A DNA stretch of 64,000 nt from SYLG01 sp965226945 (GTDB lineage Bacteria; Planctomycetota; Planctomycetia; Gemmatales; Gemmataceae), in assembly GCA_965226945.1 (NCBI GenBank), contig OZ245717.1:7502001-7566000 (forward strand). Direction: 5' to 3'. Positions 42,253 through 52,335 of this stretch are shown here, piece by piece. The position numbers and the translations under genes were made by a program. The notes under the pieces are model-generated. The model worked only from the letters and a program-made list of their open reading frames with translations. It ran no database searches and had not been told where the DNA came from. The first letter of the stretch is position 1; the number at the start of each line of letters is the position of its first letter.

Positions 42253-42834
42253 CGGAGATAGTTTGCGATTCTTGTGATTTTAGCGAATTTAGGTAGTTTG
42301 AATAGGTTGTTTTTGGCCGAAACCCGCCCAATTTAACATTTCTGAGTAATGGGATGACCGAAACCGGGCTCGATTGCGCCGATTCGGGATGATTCGCCTG
42401 CCTTCGACGTCACCAAAAATCCGATTTCACAATCCTAGTCATGCAGGGTGAAAGTGGACCGAATGGCTCTGGAATAACTTGAAGACTGCGCAAAGAGTTT
42501 CAGCGATTCGCCTTCGCCGAAGGGCCGTTCTCAAGTTCTTCGCAATCCTTTCGCGCGGGTCGCTGATCTCGCACCTAAGCGAGTAGCGCAGGTCGAGTTG
42601 CGAGCGAGCTTCTCATTGGGACTGATTCGAAAATGGTCCCAGGAGCGCCCATCGGACGGGGCGCAATAGACGCGTGAATTTTTCCGCTGCCAATCCCGCT
42701 GCCAACAAAACCGCCTCCCGGTGGTTACAAGGTGGGGACACAATTCCTCAAAGCCGCCTGCACAGGCCTCGCTGCCAGCAACTTCGCCGGGTAGTGACGA
42801 CCAAGTTTCTGCCCCTTCTCTTTCGGTGACACTC
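42253..42834. other. Intergenic region between two divergent secreted-protein genes
   Basis: 582 bases. I see no convincing gene: short reading frames on both strands lack ribosome sites and family similarity. The part near 42270-42350 is AT-rich compared with the surroundings and may hold the leftward promoter, but I cannot assign boxes with confidence. Confidence 0.55.
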
Positions 42835-45800
42835 ATGCGCAGATCATGGAAAAAATGGATCCTTACGCTCTTGGGTTTGGCCGCCGTTCTCCCTTTCGCG
42901 CATGTGTCCAAACTGCGGGCGCAGGGTCAGGAACCCGGCTACATCGAGGAATTCTCCCTGGCGACGGACCGGGTACGCGCACTGGCCCAACTTATCCCCG
43001 GCACCGAAGACTACTATTACTACCACTGCATCCATGCGCTCAATTTGCGCCAGTTTGATAAGGTGCAAGAATATACCCGGCCGTGGCTGGAACGCTTTGG
43101 CCAGACGCAGCGCCTGACCGAAATCCAAACACGCAACGCACTTTTGTATTTCGAAAACGATTCCAAAAAAACCTTTGAATATCTGCGCAATCGCACCGGC
43201 GTGCAATTTCACCATCAAAAAGAAATCGCCGGACTCGTGCCCGGTTTGCCGACGGCCCTGGATTCCAAGTTGATCGCTCGCGAGCGCTTCCTGGCCGATT
43301 CCCTGGCGCGCTGGTCCAACCTCGACAACTTTGAAGATGCCGCTTTCGACTGGCTTGCAAAGGAGAATCTCTCCTGGGAACGACGGCGCAATCTCTTGCA
43401 ACGAGCAACTCGTCCCGACCTTCCCAACCTGGTGCAACATCTGCTTGACGACGATCAGGAACCGCATCCCCAACCGTTTGGCGCCTACCCTGTCTCTCGC
43501 TTGCTCACGATCGCGCAACTGGAAGAGATCGTCGCGAAACGACCTGGCTGGCTCAATCAACCTCCCTTGATTCATGCCTGGATTCCCAAGCTGTTACCCG
43601 GGGCCGACAGCGACTGGCGGCGCAATCCCCAAGAACAGCTCGCCTATCTGGAACGGCTGTGGACGTTCGTCCAAAGGCTCGAACCGGTTCATAATGGCCT
43701 CAAGGCCCACACCCTCTATCACCGGCTTGTGCTTGACCGGCATCTGGGAGTCTTCAACAAGACCCGGTTCCTCGCCTACCTTGCGCTGCCCAGGCACCAG
43801 GTCTATATGGCCAAAGCGCTCAACGAGTCGGAAGTGGCCAGGCGTTTTCCCGCGCCCATTGACACCGATTTTTCCGGGCTTACCTTGCTGCCACCCATTG
43901 GTTCCGATGAAGAGCTGGTGCGCTCGTACTTGAAGCACTTCCTGGTCGATGCCGAGGGTTACAAGGAGTTTGAACCGTTCGTCGATGGCGATTACCTGCG
44001 CCATCTGTTCGCCGAAGTCAAAGTGGAGAATGGCCTGGGCGATTCGGAACGCTGGGCGACGATGTTGCCGCCGGAAATGTTCAAGGCCTTGCGCGAACGG
44101 ATCGACATCGATTTCGCCCCAACGAACAAGATGGATTTTTCCGTCGATGCCCCGGTGGTTCTCGATGTCGCCATCAAGAATGTGCCGACGCTCATGGTCA
44201 AGGTGTTCGAAGTCAACACCGGCAATTACTACAAGGCCAACCTGCGCGAAATCGACACGGACATCAATCTTGATGGCCTCATTGCCAACGAGGAAAAAAC
44301 CTACCCCTACAACGATTCGCCACTCAGGCGAATCTCGCGGCGCTTTGAATTCAAGATCGAAAAGCCGGGCGTGTATGTCGTCGATTTCATCGGCTCGGGC
44401 AAATCGAGCCGCGCCCTGATTCGCAAGGGGAAGTTGCAGGCTTTGGTGTCCACAACACCGGCAGGCCAGGCGGTGAGCATCCTCGACGAAAAGAAGCAAG
44501 TAGTCAAGGATGCCTCGATTTGGTTAGCGGGCAAGGATTACCTACCCGACGAAAAAGGGGTCGTCCTGCTTCCCTTTAGCCATGAGCCGGGCCGCAGGCA
44601 GATCGTTTTGAACCGGGGTGGGCTCTCGTCCCTCGACGCCATCGAGCATCAAGGCGAAGACTACCAGTTTAGTTCGGGCCTGTATGTCGATCGCGAGTCG
44701 CTTTTGTCGCAGCGGATGGCCAAGGTGCTAGTCAGGCCAGGATTGCGCCTTGCCGGATCTCCCGTATCGCTCAAACTCCTGGAAGATGTCAGACTGCGCA
44801 TCGTCTCGACTGATGCCGCCGGGATCCTGACGACTTCGGATTTCCCCGATTTCAAGATCCTCGAAGACCGGGAAGCGATTCAAGAGTTTCGAGTTCCCGA
44901 AGGCACCGTCCGGCTCGATATCAGCTTGAGCGCGCAGGTGAAAAATATCAGCAAGGGACAGACGCAAACGGTATCCGCGGCCAGTGTCATTTCGCTCAAC
45001 GGAGTGCTTAAAACCGAAAAGATTGAGGACATTCATCTGATCCGCTCGGCAGAAGGGACGACACTCGAGGTGCTGGGGCGCACGGGAGAACCTCGCCCTG
45101 ATCGCGCCATCGCGGTCAGTTTGAAACATCGCGATTTTCGCGAGCCGCTCACCGTCAGTCTCAAAACCGACGCGAAGGGCCGCGTATTTCTCGGGCCATT
45201 GCCGCAGATCGTGCAAATACAGGCCACCGGTTCCGAAGGGGCCGCTCATTCCTGGACACTGGACGGAGCGGAAGCGACGCAAGCGAGCCTCATTCACGCC
45301 CGTGCGGGCGAACCGGTCGTTTTTCCTTATTTGGGCACGATGGAGAAAGCCGATCGCGCCGAATTCTCGCTCTTTGAAATCGTGGGCGGCCTGCCCAAGA
45401 ACGACAAGTTCGATGCCTTGAGCCTCAAGGAAGGAATGGTAAGCATCGAAGGCCTGGAACCGGGGGACTATGAACTCTGGCGAAAACCGGCGCCGGCGCC
45501 CATCCGCATTCGCATCGTCAAGGGAGAGATTGCCGCCAATCACGTGCTTGGCCAGGCGCGCGATCTGCGCGTGTTGCCGCTGAAACCTCTGCAAATCGCC
45601 TCCATGAAAGTCGATAAGGATGACCTAATCATCAAGGTCGAAAATGCGACCCTGTTCAGTCGCGTTCACCTTTTCGCGACCAGGTATCTGCCTGGCAACT
45701 CGGCTTTCAGGCAATTTGACCGCGTGAGGGCGCCGGAACTCGACGGCGTGATCCCCGCCTACACGCCGAGCGTGTATGTCACGGGGCGCAACATCGGCGA

Positions 45801-48800
45801 CGAATACCGCTATGTGCTGGATCGGCGCGGCCACACGAAGTTTCCTGGCGTCATGCTCGATCGGCCAACCTTGTTGTTGAACCCATGGGCCGTGCGTGAA
45901 ACGACCACGGGCGAACAGATTGCCGAGGCGGGCCAGGCCTTTAACGCCAAGGGAGACAACCGGTCAGCGGCTTCCGAGGGGCGGCCGGTAGAAAAGCGAG
46001 AGGCCGCCGGCGAATCGCTCGATCCTTCGGCTTTTGCCGATCTCGATTTTCTGGCCAACGCCAGTTCGGTCGCCGCCAACCTGATCCCGGACAAGGACGG
46101 AATCATTCGCCTGGCGCTCAAGGATCTGGGCGAGCACTCGCTCATCCATGCGCTCGCCTGCGATCCTCTGCAAAGCGTGACCAAGAGTTTGGCGTTGCCG
46201 ATCCGCGATTTCGCCAAGCAAGATCAGCGCTTGCTCAAGGGGCTTGATCCGGCGGGCAAATTCTTGCGCGAAAAGAAAGTGAGCCTCCTCACGAAGGGCG
46301 AACCGTTCATCGTTGAAGATGTGCGTTCGAGCAAGTTCGAAATCTACGACAGTCTGGCCAAGGCGCATAATCTCTTTTTCACACTCAACAAAGATGCGGC
46401 GCTGGTCGAGTTCTCTTTCTTAACGCGCTGGCCGAGCCTGAAAGCGGAAGAAAAGCGTTCGCTTGTATCCAAATACGGCTGCCATGAGCTGCATTTTTTC
46501 ATTCATCAAAAAGACCGTGCCTTTTTCGACGAAGTCTTACGCCCATTTATTGCCAATAAAAAAGACAAGACTTTTGTCGATCGCTGGCTGCTCGATGAAG
46601 ATTTGAGACGATTCCTGGCGCCCTGGGAGTATGCGCGACTCAACACGATGGAGCGCGTGCTGCTCGCCAAGCGCATCAAGGACGAACCGGGGCAAACCGC
46701 GCGCCACCTTGAAGAGCGGTTGCGACTGATCCCTGCCGACATTCAAGCGGAAATTGTGCGATTCGACACGGCCGTGGCCGGTTGGGGCTTGGCCGCAAGA
46801 CAAGACAACTTCCTTCAATTTCGCCACGGGCTGGAACAGGAGGAGATGAAAAGCCGAGTTATCAATTCGGGTAAGCTGTTTGGCGGGGGCATGGGGGGCG
46901 GGAGATTGGGCGGCACCGAAAGCGGCGCCGCGGTCGCGTCCCCAAAACCGGCCGCGGAGCCTCAGTCGATGCCCCAAGACGCTGCCAAGAAGGATTCTGA
47001 TGGACCTGATATGAAGCGGGGAGTCCAGCTTGAAGCGCTTGGCAAAGGCAAGGACCGTTTGAGCACTCGAGCTTACACCGTCGATGAATTCACCAAACTG
47101 CAAGCGGATAAGCAGAGCAAAGGCGGCGCCGATCGCAAATCGGCCGAGGTGTTATTTTTCGACCAGACTCGAGATCGATCGGGTGCCAATCAGCTCTATC
47201 GACCGATCGAAACGACCAAGGAATATGCTGAAAACAACTACCGCAATTTGCCGATTGCCAGTCAAAACGCCGACCTTGTCGGGCCGGGGCCGTTCTGGCT
47301 CGACTATGTCCGCCACGACGGCAAAACTCCATTTCTTTCGAAAAACCTGGCTGCGGCCTCGCGCAACTTCACCGAATCGATCTTCGCGCTGGCGGTCACC
47401 GATCTGCCCTTTGAGGCGCCGAAAAGTGAATTGAAGTACGATGCGGGCAAGTTGACCGTGACTCCCGGCGGTCCAGCGATCGCCTTCCATGAAGAGGTCC
47501 GCACCGCCGAGGCGGCCCAGGCGCAAGCGGGGATTCTCGTCAGCCAAAATTTCTACAAGCTGGGCGAGCGCTTCCGCGACGAAAACGGAGAGAAGGTCGA
47601 CAAGTTTGTCGTCGATGAATACATCGCGCAGACGGCCTACGGCTGCCAGATCGTCGTCACCAATCCCACCTCGTCGCGGCGTAAGCTGAGCCTGCTCATC
47701 CAGGTGCCGGCCGGTTCCATTCCTTTGAACCCATCGCAAATGACGCGTTCGATTCCCTTGGATCTTGAACCCTACCGCACCCAGACCCTCGACTATTCCT
47801 TCTATTTCCCTGTGGCGGGCAACTATGCCCAGTTGCCGGTGCAGGTGAGCGAGAAAGGAAAGAGTGTGGCCGCAGGTCAGGCAACCCTTTTTGGCGTCGT
47901 CGACAAGCCGACGAAAACCGACACCGGGTCTTGGGACTATGTCTCGCAAAACGGGACCGAAAAGGAGGTCATTGATTTCCTGGCACGGGAAAACCTTCAA
48001 GCGCTCAATCTCGACAAGATCGCTTTCCGCATGAAGGATCCGGCCTTCTTTACGCAGGTGACCGCCTTGCTTGCCGACCGCCATGTCTATCAGAACACGC
48101 TCTGGTCTTACGCCTTGCTTCATGGCGAAACGGCCACGGCCAGGGAATTCCTCAAGCACAACGATACGATCGTCAACGATTGCGCCGGGCCGATTCAGAC
48201 GCCCCTCCTAACCATCGATCCGGTCGCTCGTTTTCAGTACGAACACCTCGAATACAAGCCCCTGGTCAACGCGCGGGCCCATGCTCTGGGACCCAAGCGC
48301 CAGATCGTCAACGATCGCTTGGCGCAGCAGTATCGTGCTTTCCTCAAGCTGCTTTCCTACCAGCGCGAGCTAGGCGATGTTGAAAACCTGGCACTGGTGA
48401 TTTACCTCCTGCAGCAAGACCGGATTGAGGAGGCCCATGCGGCCTTTGCCAAGGTCGATCCGGGCAAGGTGCCGAGCAAACTCCCTTACGATTACGCCAA
48501 GGCCTGGTTGATGCTCGCCACCGAACAGCCGGCCAAGGCTCGGGAAATCGCTCAGGCTCATGTCAAACACCCGATCGATCGCTGGCGCGATAGCTTTGCG
48601 CGCATCATCGATCAGGTCAACGAGGCCGAAGGCAAGGAGAATACGAAAAACGCCGATCCGGAGAACCGCTCCGACACGCAGGACAAGTTGGCCGCCATGG
48701 AGCCGAGTTTTGAATTTGTGGCCGAAGGCAGCAAGCTCATGCTCACCTGGCAAAACCTCAAGGAGGTCACGGTCAACCACTACTTGATGGATGTCGAGCT

Positions 48801-49275
48801 TCTCTTTAGCCGCAACCCCTTTGTGCAACAATCGGGCGGAGAGGTTGCCTTCATCAAACCCAATCAGTCCCGGGTCATCAAGCTGCCAGAAAACAAGGGG
48901 AAAATCGACATTGGCCTTCCTGCCGACCTGATCAAACGCAACCTGCTTGTAGAGATCGCTGCAGCCGGAAAGACGCGCACCCTCGCGTATTACTCAAGCG
49001 CCATGGACCTGAAAATGTTCGAAGGCCAGGGCCAACTCAAGGTCACCTCACGCGACACCTCGACACCGCTGGCCAAGGTCTATGTCAAGGTATATGCACG
49101 GCTGGCGGATGGCTCCGTGAAGTTCCACAAGGACGGTTACACCGATCTGCGCGGCCGGTTTGATTACGCCACGGTCAGCACGCCGGAGAAACAACCCATC
49201 CAGCGCTTCGCCATTTTGGTTTTAAGCGAAGAGTATGGAGCGAGTATCAAAGAAAGCAACCCTCCTCAAAGATAA
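42835..49275 (+). CDS. Very large secreted protein of unknown function
   Basis: 2,146 aa from the ATG at 42835; GGTGA lies about 5 bases upstream. In-frame codons before this have no signal-peptide character. A signal peptide starts MRRSWKKWILTLLGLAAVLP, with cleavage near LRA. The body alternates helical repeat-like parts, near the N-terminus (YYYHCIHALNLRQFDKVQEY) and again near 1,690-1,900 (YALLHGETATAREFLKHNDT; LVIYLLQQDRIEEAHAAFAK), with long beta-rich stretches of MG/Ig-like character (FKILEDREAIQEFRVPEGTV; SYFYFPVAGNYAQLPVQVSE-like). A glycine-rich, disordered linker (GGGMGGGRLGG) lies near 1,350. The layout recalls alpha-2-macroglobulin-like or TPR-plus-Ig envelope proteins, but I find no thioester motif and do not recognise the family. 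Confidence 0.7.
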   Translation: MRRSWKKWILTLLGLAAVLPFAHVSKLRAQGQEPGYIEEFSLATDRVRALAQLIPGTEDYYYYHCIHALNLRQFDKVQEYTRPWLERFGQTQRLTEIQTRNALLYFENDSKKTFEYLRNRTGVQFHHQKEIAGLVPGLPTALDSKLIARERFLADSLARWSNLDNFEDAAFDWLAKENLSWERRRNLLQRATRPDLPNLVQHLLDDDQEPHPQPFGAYPVSRLLTIAQLEEIVAKRPGWLNQPPLIHAWIPKLLPGADSDWRRNPQEQLAYLERLWTFVQRLEPVHNGLKAHTLYHRLVLDRHLGVFNKTRFLAYLALPRHQVYMAKALNESEVARRFPAPIDTDFSGLTLLPPIGSDEELVRSYLKHFLVDAEGYKEFEPFVDGDYLRHLFAEVKVENGLGDSERWATMLPPEMFKALRERIDIDFAPTNKMDFSVDAPVVLDVAIKNVPTLMVKVFEVNTGNYYKANLREIDTDINLDGLIANEEKTYPYNDSPLRRISRRFEFKIEKPGVYVVDFIGSGKSSRALIRKGKLQALVSTTPAGQAVSILDEKKQVVKDASIWLAGKDYLPDEKGVVLLPFSHEPGRRQIVLNRGGLSSLDAIEHQGEDYQFSSGLYVDRESLLSQRMAKVLVRPGLRLAGSPVSLKLLEDVRLRIVSTDAAGILTTSDFPDFKILEDREAIQEFRVPEGTVRLDISLSAQVKNISKGQTQTVSAASVISLNGVLKTEKIEDIHLIRSAEGTTLEVLGRTGEPRPDRAIAVSLKHRDFREPLTVSLKTDAKGRVFLGPLPQIVQIQATGSEGAAHSWTLDGAEATQASLIHARAGEPVVFPYLGTMEKADRAEFSLFEIVGGLPKNDKFDALSLKEGMVSIEGLEPGDYELWRKPAPAPIRIRIVKGEIAANHVLGQARDLRVLPLKPLQIASMKVDKDDLIIKVENATLFSRVHLFATRYLPGNSAFRQFDRVRAPELDGVIPAYTPSVYVTGRNIGDEYRYVLDRRGHTKFPGVMLDRPTLLLNPWAVRETTTGEQIAEAGQAFNAKGDNRSAASEGRPVEKREAAGESLDPSAFADLDFLANASSVAANLIPDKDGIIRLALKDLGEHSLIHALACDPLQSVTKSLALPIRDFAKQDQRLLKGLDPAGKFLREKKVSLLTKGEPFIVEDVRSSKFEIYDSLAKAHNLFFTLNKDAALVEFSFLTRWPSLKAEEKRSLVSKYGCHELHFFIHQKDRAFFDEVLRPFIANKKDKTFVDRWLLDEDLRRFLAPWEYARLNTMERVLLAKRIKDEPGQTARHLEERLRLIPADIQAEIVRFDTAVAGWGLAARQDNFLQFRHGLEQEEMKSRVINSGKLFGGGMGGGRLGGTESGAAVASPKPAAEPQSMPQDAAKKDSDGPDMKRGVQLEALGKGKDRLSTRAYTVDEFTKLQADKQSKGGADRKSAEVLFFDQTRDRSGANQLYRPIETTKEYAENNYRNLPIASQNADLVGPGPFWLDYVRHDGKTPFLSKNLAAASRNFTESIFALAVTDLPFEAPKSELKYDAGKLTVTPGGPAIAFHEEVRTAEAAQAQAGILVSQNFYKLGERFRDENGEKVDKFVVDEYIAQTAYGCQIVVTNPTSSRRKLSLLIQVPAGSIPLNPSQMTRSIPLDLEPYRTQTLDYSFYFPVAGNYAQLPVQVSEKGKSVAAGQATLFGVVDKPTKTDTGSWDYVSQNGTEKEVIDFLARENLQALNLDKIAFRMKDPAFFTQVTALLADRHVYQNTLWSYALLHGETATAREFLKHNDTIVNDCAGPIQTPLLTIDPVARFQYEHLEYKPLVNARAHALGPKRQIVNDRLAQQYRAFLKLLSYQRELGDVENLALVIYLLQQDRIEEAHAAFAKVDPGKVPSKLPYDYAKAWLMLATEQPAKAREIAQAHVKHPIDRWRDSFARIIDQVNEAEGKENTKNADPENRSDTQDKLAAMEPSFEFVAEGSKLMLTWQNLKEVTVNHYLMDVELLFSRNPFVQQSGGEVAFIKPNQSRVIKLPENKGKIDIGLPADLIKRNLLVEIAAAGKTRTLAYYSSAMDLKMFEGQGQLKVTSRDTSTPLAKVYVKVYARLADGSVKFHKDGYTDLRGRFDYATVSTPEKQPIQRFAILVLSEEYGASIKESNPPQR

Positions 49276-49594
49276 TCGGAATCATTGCGCAAAATAAGTG
49301 ATGGCAATTATAGTTCAGTTGAAATATAGTAAAATTGAAGAAGCTGTGGGAGCCGGTCAATAGGGACCAATAAGGGAACCGCTGACGCGACCGACTTGGG
49401 AGGGGGGCGAGCCCATCCAAGACGGTCCTGTCTTGCGGAACCTTTTTTGGTCCCTTTGGCATTGGGTTGGAAATTCGGTTGGCCGCTGTGTCGTGGTCTG
49501 CCTTCCGTCTCGCCACGCAAGATTCCTATAAAGCAAATAACGGAAACCAAGAAAACTTGCCGAGGCCATGCCCTCCCACTCGGAGCGACCTTTC
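49276..49594. other. Intergenic region upstream of the DUF5009-like gene
   Basis: About 320 bases. The first 65 are AT-rich and include TTGCGC, an 18-base spacer and TATAGT (49285-49314), a possible sigma-70 promoter of modest quality. The remainder is an untranslated leader with no gene that I can support. Confidence 0.45.
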
Positions 49595-50860
49595 ATGAGC
49601 GCCGACTCAACCGCCGCCTCGCATCCCCTGGATCTGCCTCCTCCTCTCCCACTGACCCCTCCTGCATCGCAGGCTCAGGGCGCGCCGCAATCGCCGCCGT
49701 CCCGCCTGGCCTCGATCGATACCTATCGTGGCTTCGTCATGCTCTTAATGATGGCGGAGGTATTGAGCTTGAGCCGATTGGCCAAGGCTTTTCCCGAGGT
49801 ACCCTGGATCAAGTTTCTCGCATTCCAGCAAAGTCATGTCGAATGGCGCGGCTGCACGCTTCACGACATGATCCAGCCTTCCTTTAGTTTTCTGGTGGGT
49901 GTGTCCCTGATTTTTTCGTTCGCCAATCGGCAAAAACGCGGCGAATCGTACCTGTTCTCGCTGTTTCATGCGGCCTGGCGCGCGCTGCTTTTGGTCTTCT
50001 TGGGAATCTTTCTGCGTTCCGTCGGCAGGCCGCAAGCCAACTACACCTTTGAAGACACCCTGACGCAGATCGGTCTCGGCTATTTGCCGCTTTTCCTGAT
50101 TGCCAGCGGATCGAGGCGGTTCTGGTCGGCGGCGCTGGTGGCGATTCTTGTCGGGTACTGGATCTTGTTCGCGATTCACCCGCTCCCTGGGCCCGATTTT
50201 GAATATGTTCAGCCGGGCCTGCAGGAGTGGGTTCATAACGAATCGGGCTTTGCCGCCCACTGGAACAAGAACACCAATCCGGCGTGGACCTTCGATCGCT
50301 GGTTTCTCAATCTCTTCCCCCGCGCGACCCCGTTTGAATACAACGGCGGCGGTTACGCCACCTTGAGCTTTATCCCCACCCTGGCGACGATGATCCTGGG
50401 TCTCTTTGCGGGCGAACTGATCCGTTCTTCCTGGTCGCGCTTCGCGAAATGGGGTTGGATGCTGCTTGCGGGCGTCGTCGGTGTCTCCACGGGGTACGCG
50501 CTCGACTACTTTGGTATTTGCCCGAGTGTCAAACGAATCTGGACGCCAAGCTGGGTGCTCTTTAGCGGCGGATGGTGTTTCCTCTTGCTCGCACTCTTTT
50601 ACCTGTTGACCGATCTACCGGGCTGGTCGACCTGGGCCTATCCCCTCCGCGTCATCGGCATGAATTCGATCGCCGCCTACATGATTTCTCATCTGATCGA
50701 AGGGTTCTTGCGCGACAACATTCGGACCTTCTTTGGCAAGGGGGCCTTCAAGGTTTTCGGAGATCCCTACGAAGCGCTATTTTATGGAGTTGTCATTCTC
50801 CTCATTTACTGGCTCATCCTCTTCTGGATGGATCGAAGGAAACTCTATTTGCGCGTTTAA
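49595..50860 (+). CDS. DUF5009-like membrane acyltransferase-related protein
   Basis: 421 aa from the ATG at 49595 (GGAG nine bases upstream); an ATG nine codons earlier is too close to its only purine-rich site. The protein starts with a proline-rich segment, then RLASIDTYRGFVMLLMMAEV, the R-x-x-S-x-D-x-x-RG start typical of the DUF5009/HGSNAT-like family, which is related to transmembrane acetyltransferases. A histidine-bearing loop (LHDMIQPSFSFLVGVSL) and about ten helices follow. In relatives the acetyl group passes across the membrane to a sugar; the substrate here is unknown. It converges on the DUF1501 gene, whose stop lies 27 bases beyond. Confidence 0.85.
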   Translation: MSADSTAASHPLDLPPPLPLTPPASQAQGAPQSPPSRLASIDTYRGFVMLLMMAEVLSLSRLAKAFPEVPWIKFLAFQQSHVEWRGCTLHDMIQPSFSFLVGVSLIFSFANRQKRGESYLFSLFHAAWRALLLVFLGIFLRSVGRPQANYTFEDTLTQIGLGYLPLFLIASGSRRFWSAALVAILVGYWILFAIHPLPGPDFEYVQPGLQEWVHNESGFAAHWNKNTNPAWTFDRWFLNLFPRATPFEYNGGGYATLSFIPTLATMILGLFAGELIRSSWSRFAKWGWMLLAGVVGVSTGYALDYFGICPSVKRIWTPSWVLFSGGWCFLLLALFYLLTDLPGWSTWAYPLRVIGMNSIAAYMISHLIEGFLRDNIRTFFGKGAFKVFGDPYEALFYGVVILLIYWLILFWMDRRKLYLRV

Positions 50861-50886
50861 TGATCAAGTTGGGAGAGAGATTTTCA

Positions 50887-52326
50887 TCAAGCCAGGATTG
50901 CCTTCATGACCTGGCCATGAACATCGGTCAGGCGGTAATCTCTGCCCGCATGGCGGTAGGTGAGCCGGGTGTGGTCCAGCCCCAGCAGGTGAAGCACGGT
51001 CGCGTGGAAATCGGGCAGGGTCACCTTGTCTTTTTGGACATAGTAGCCGAATTCGTCGGTTTCCCCGTAGGCCATGCCTCCCTTGACCCCGCCTCCAGCC
51101 ATGAGCATGGAGAAGGCATGGGGATGGTGGTCGCGGCCGTCCGGCCCCTGGGCGGCCGGGGTGCGGCCAAACTCCGTTCCCAGGATGACCAGAGTGTCGG
51201 CGAGCATGCCGCGCCGCTTGAGATCGGTGAGTAAGGCGGCGATCGGCCGATCGACTTTGGCGGCATTCTGGGTGTGGTTGTTTTTCAGGTCGCCATGGGC
51301 GTCCCAGTAGTTGCGCGGATAGCTGTGGTTGACCTGAACGAAGCGCACGCCTGCATCGACCAGCCTGCGCGCAATGAGGCATTCGCGGCCAAATTCATCG
51401 GTGGGATTCGTGTCCACCCCATAGAGCGCCCGCGTCTCCTTGGTTTCTCGCGCCAAGTCAAAGACTTCGGGCGCGGCCGATTGCATGCGAAATGCCGTCT
51501 CGAACGATTCGATGCGCGCTTCCAGCCTGGGGTCGGAACCGACCACGGCAAGATGGTCGCGGTTCTCCTCTGCCAGAAGATCAAGCTGCCTTCTCTGCCG
51601 GGATGAAGACAGGGCCGGGTGAACATGATCGACGGTGGCTCGCTTGGGGAACTCGGAACTGCCATCTCCGATGCGCGTGCCTTGAAAGCTGGCCGGCAGG
51701 AAGGCCGAGCCGAAGTTCTGCGCCCCGCCATGGTAAAGCGAGGGGGTCAGCACGACAAAGCCTGGCAAATTGGCGTTCTCGCTTCCCAGGCCGTACAGCG
51801 TCCAGGCGCCCAGGCTCGGCCGGCTGAAGTTGCCTTCGCCGGTGTTGAGCCGCAAACAGGCCGGACCATGAGAAACCTCATTGCCGCCGGACATCGAGCG
51901 CACAACGCAAATTTCATCCATGAGCGATCCCAAATGAGGGAAAAGATCGCTGACTTCGGTGCCGCACTGACCGTACTTGCGAAATTTCCACGGAGAGGCG
52001 AGCAGGTTGCCCGTGGGAGCAAACTCGAATTGCGGTTTGGCAAGCGGCAACGGCTGGCCATGGAGCCGGGTCAACGTGGGCTTCGGATCAAACGAATCGA
52101 CATGAGAAAGTCCCCCATGCAGAAACAAGAAAATGACGCGCTTGGCGCGCGCGGGAAAGTGCGCAAAGCGGTTGAGAGGCACGGATGCGGTTAAGTCGGC
52201 CTGCGCCGAACCGGCTAGCAGGCCGTGCAACGCCAGCGCCCCAAAACCGCAGGCGGAACGCTTGAGCAACTGCCGCCGACTTTGGCCAATGGGCGGCATG
52301 GGCGGCACGGTCGTGTGGAGAGGCAT
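50887..52326 (-). CDS. DUF1501-family protein with Tat-type signal
   Basis: 479 aa with a good AGGAG 6-7 bases before the ATG. The N-terminal SRRQLLKRSACGFGALALHG fits a twin-arginine export signal. DUF1501 features are RVIFLFLHGGLSHVDSFDPK near the start, VVRSMSGGNEVSHGPACLRL, and the late stretch LVILGTEFGRTPAAQGPDGR DHHPHAFS. These are sulfatase/alkaline-phosphatase-like metal folds. It lies 10 bases downstream of the DUF1549/DUF1553 cytochrome gene, the standard planctomycete pair. A role in handling sulfated or complex polysaccharides outside the cytoplasm has been proposed for such pairs; the reaction is not established. Confidence 0.93.
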   Translation of the reverse strand: MPLHTTVPPMPPIGQSRRQLLKRSACGFGALALHGLLAGSAQADLTASVPLNRFAHFPARAKRVIFLFLHGGLSHVDSFDPKPTLTRLHGQPLPLAKPQFEFAPTGNLLASPWKFRKYGQCGTEVSDLFPHLGSLMDEICVVRSMSGGNEVSHGPACLRLNTGEGNFSRPSLGAWTLYGLGSENANLPGFVVLTPSLYHGGAQNFGSAFLPASFQGTRIGDGSSEFPKRATVDHVHPALSSSRQRRQLDLLAEENRDHLAVVGSDPRLEARIESFETAFRMQSAAPEVFDLARETKETRALYGVDTNPTDEFGRECLIARRLVDAGVRFVQVNHSYPRNYWDAHGDLKNNHTQNAAKVDRPIAALLTDLKRRGMLADTLVILGTEFGRTPAAQGPDGRDHHPHAFSMLMAGGGVKGGMAYGETDEFGYYVQKDKVTLPDFHATVLHLLGLDHTRLTYRHAGRDYRLTDVHGQVMKAILA

Positions 52327-52335
52327 GGCCGGCTC

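Noticed and set aside
42531..42911. 126-codon leftward frame in the 42-kb gap
   Set aside because: It crosses the signal-peptide start of the rightward gene and shows no hydrophobic or family pattern.
47152..48159. 335-codon leftward frame
   Set aside because: It is antisense to the very large secreted-protein gene; no ribosome site or domain.
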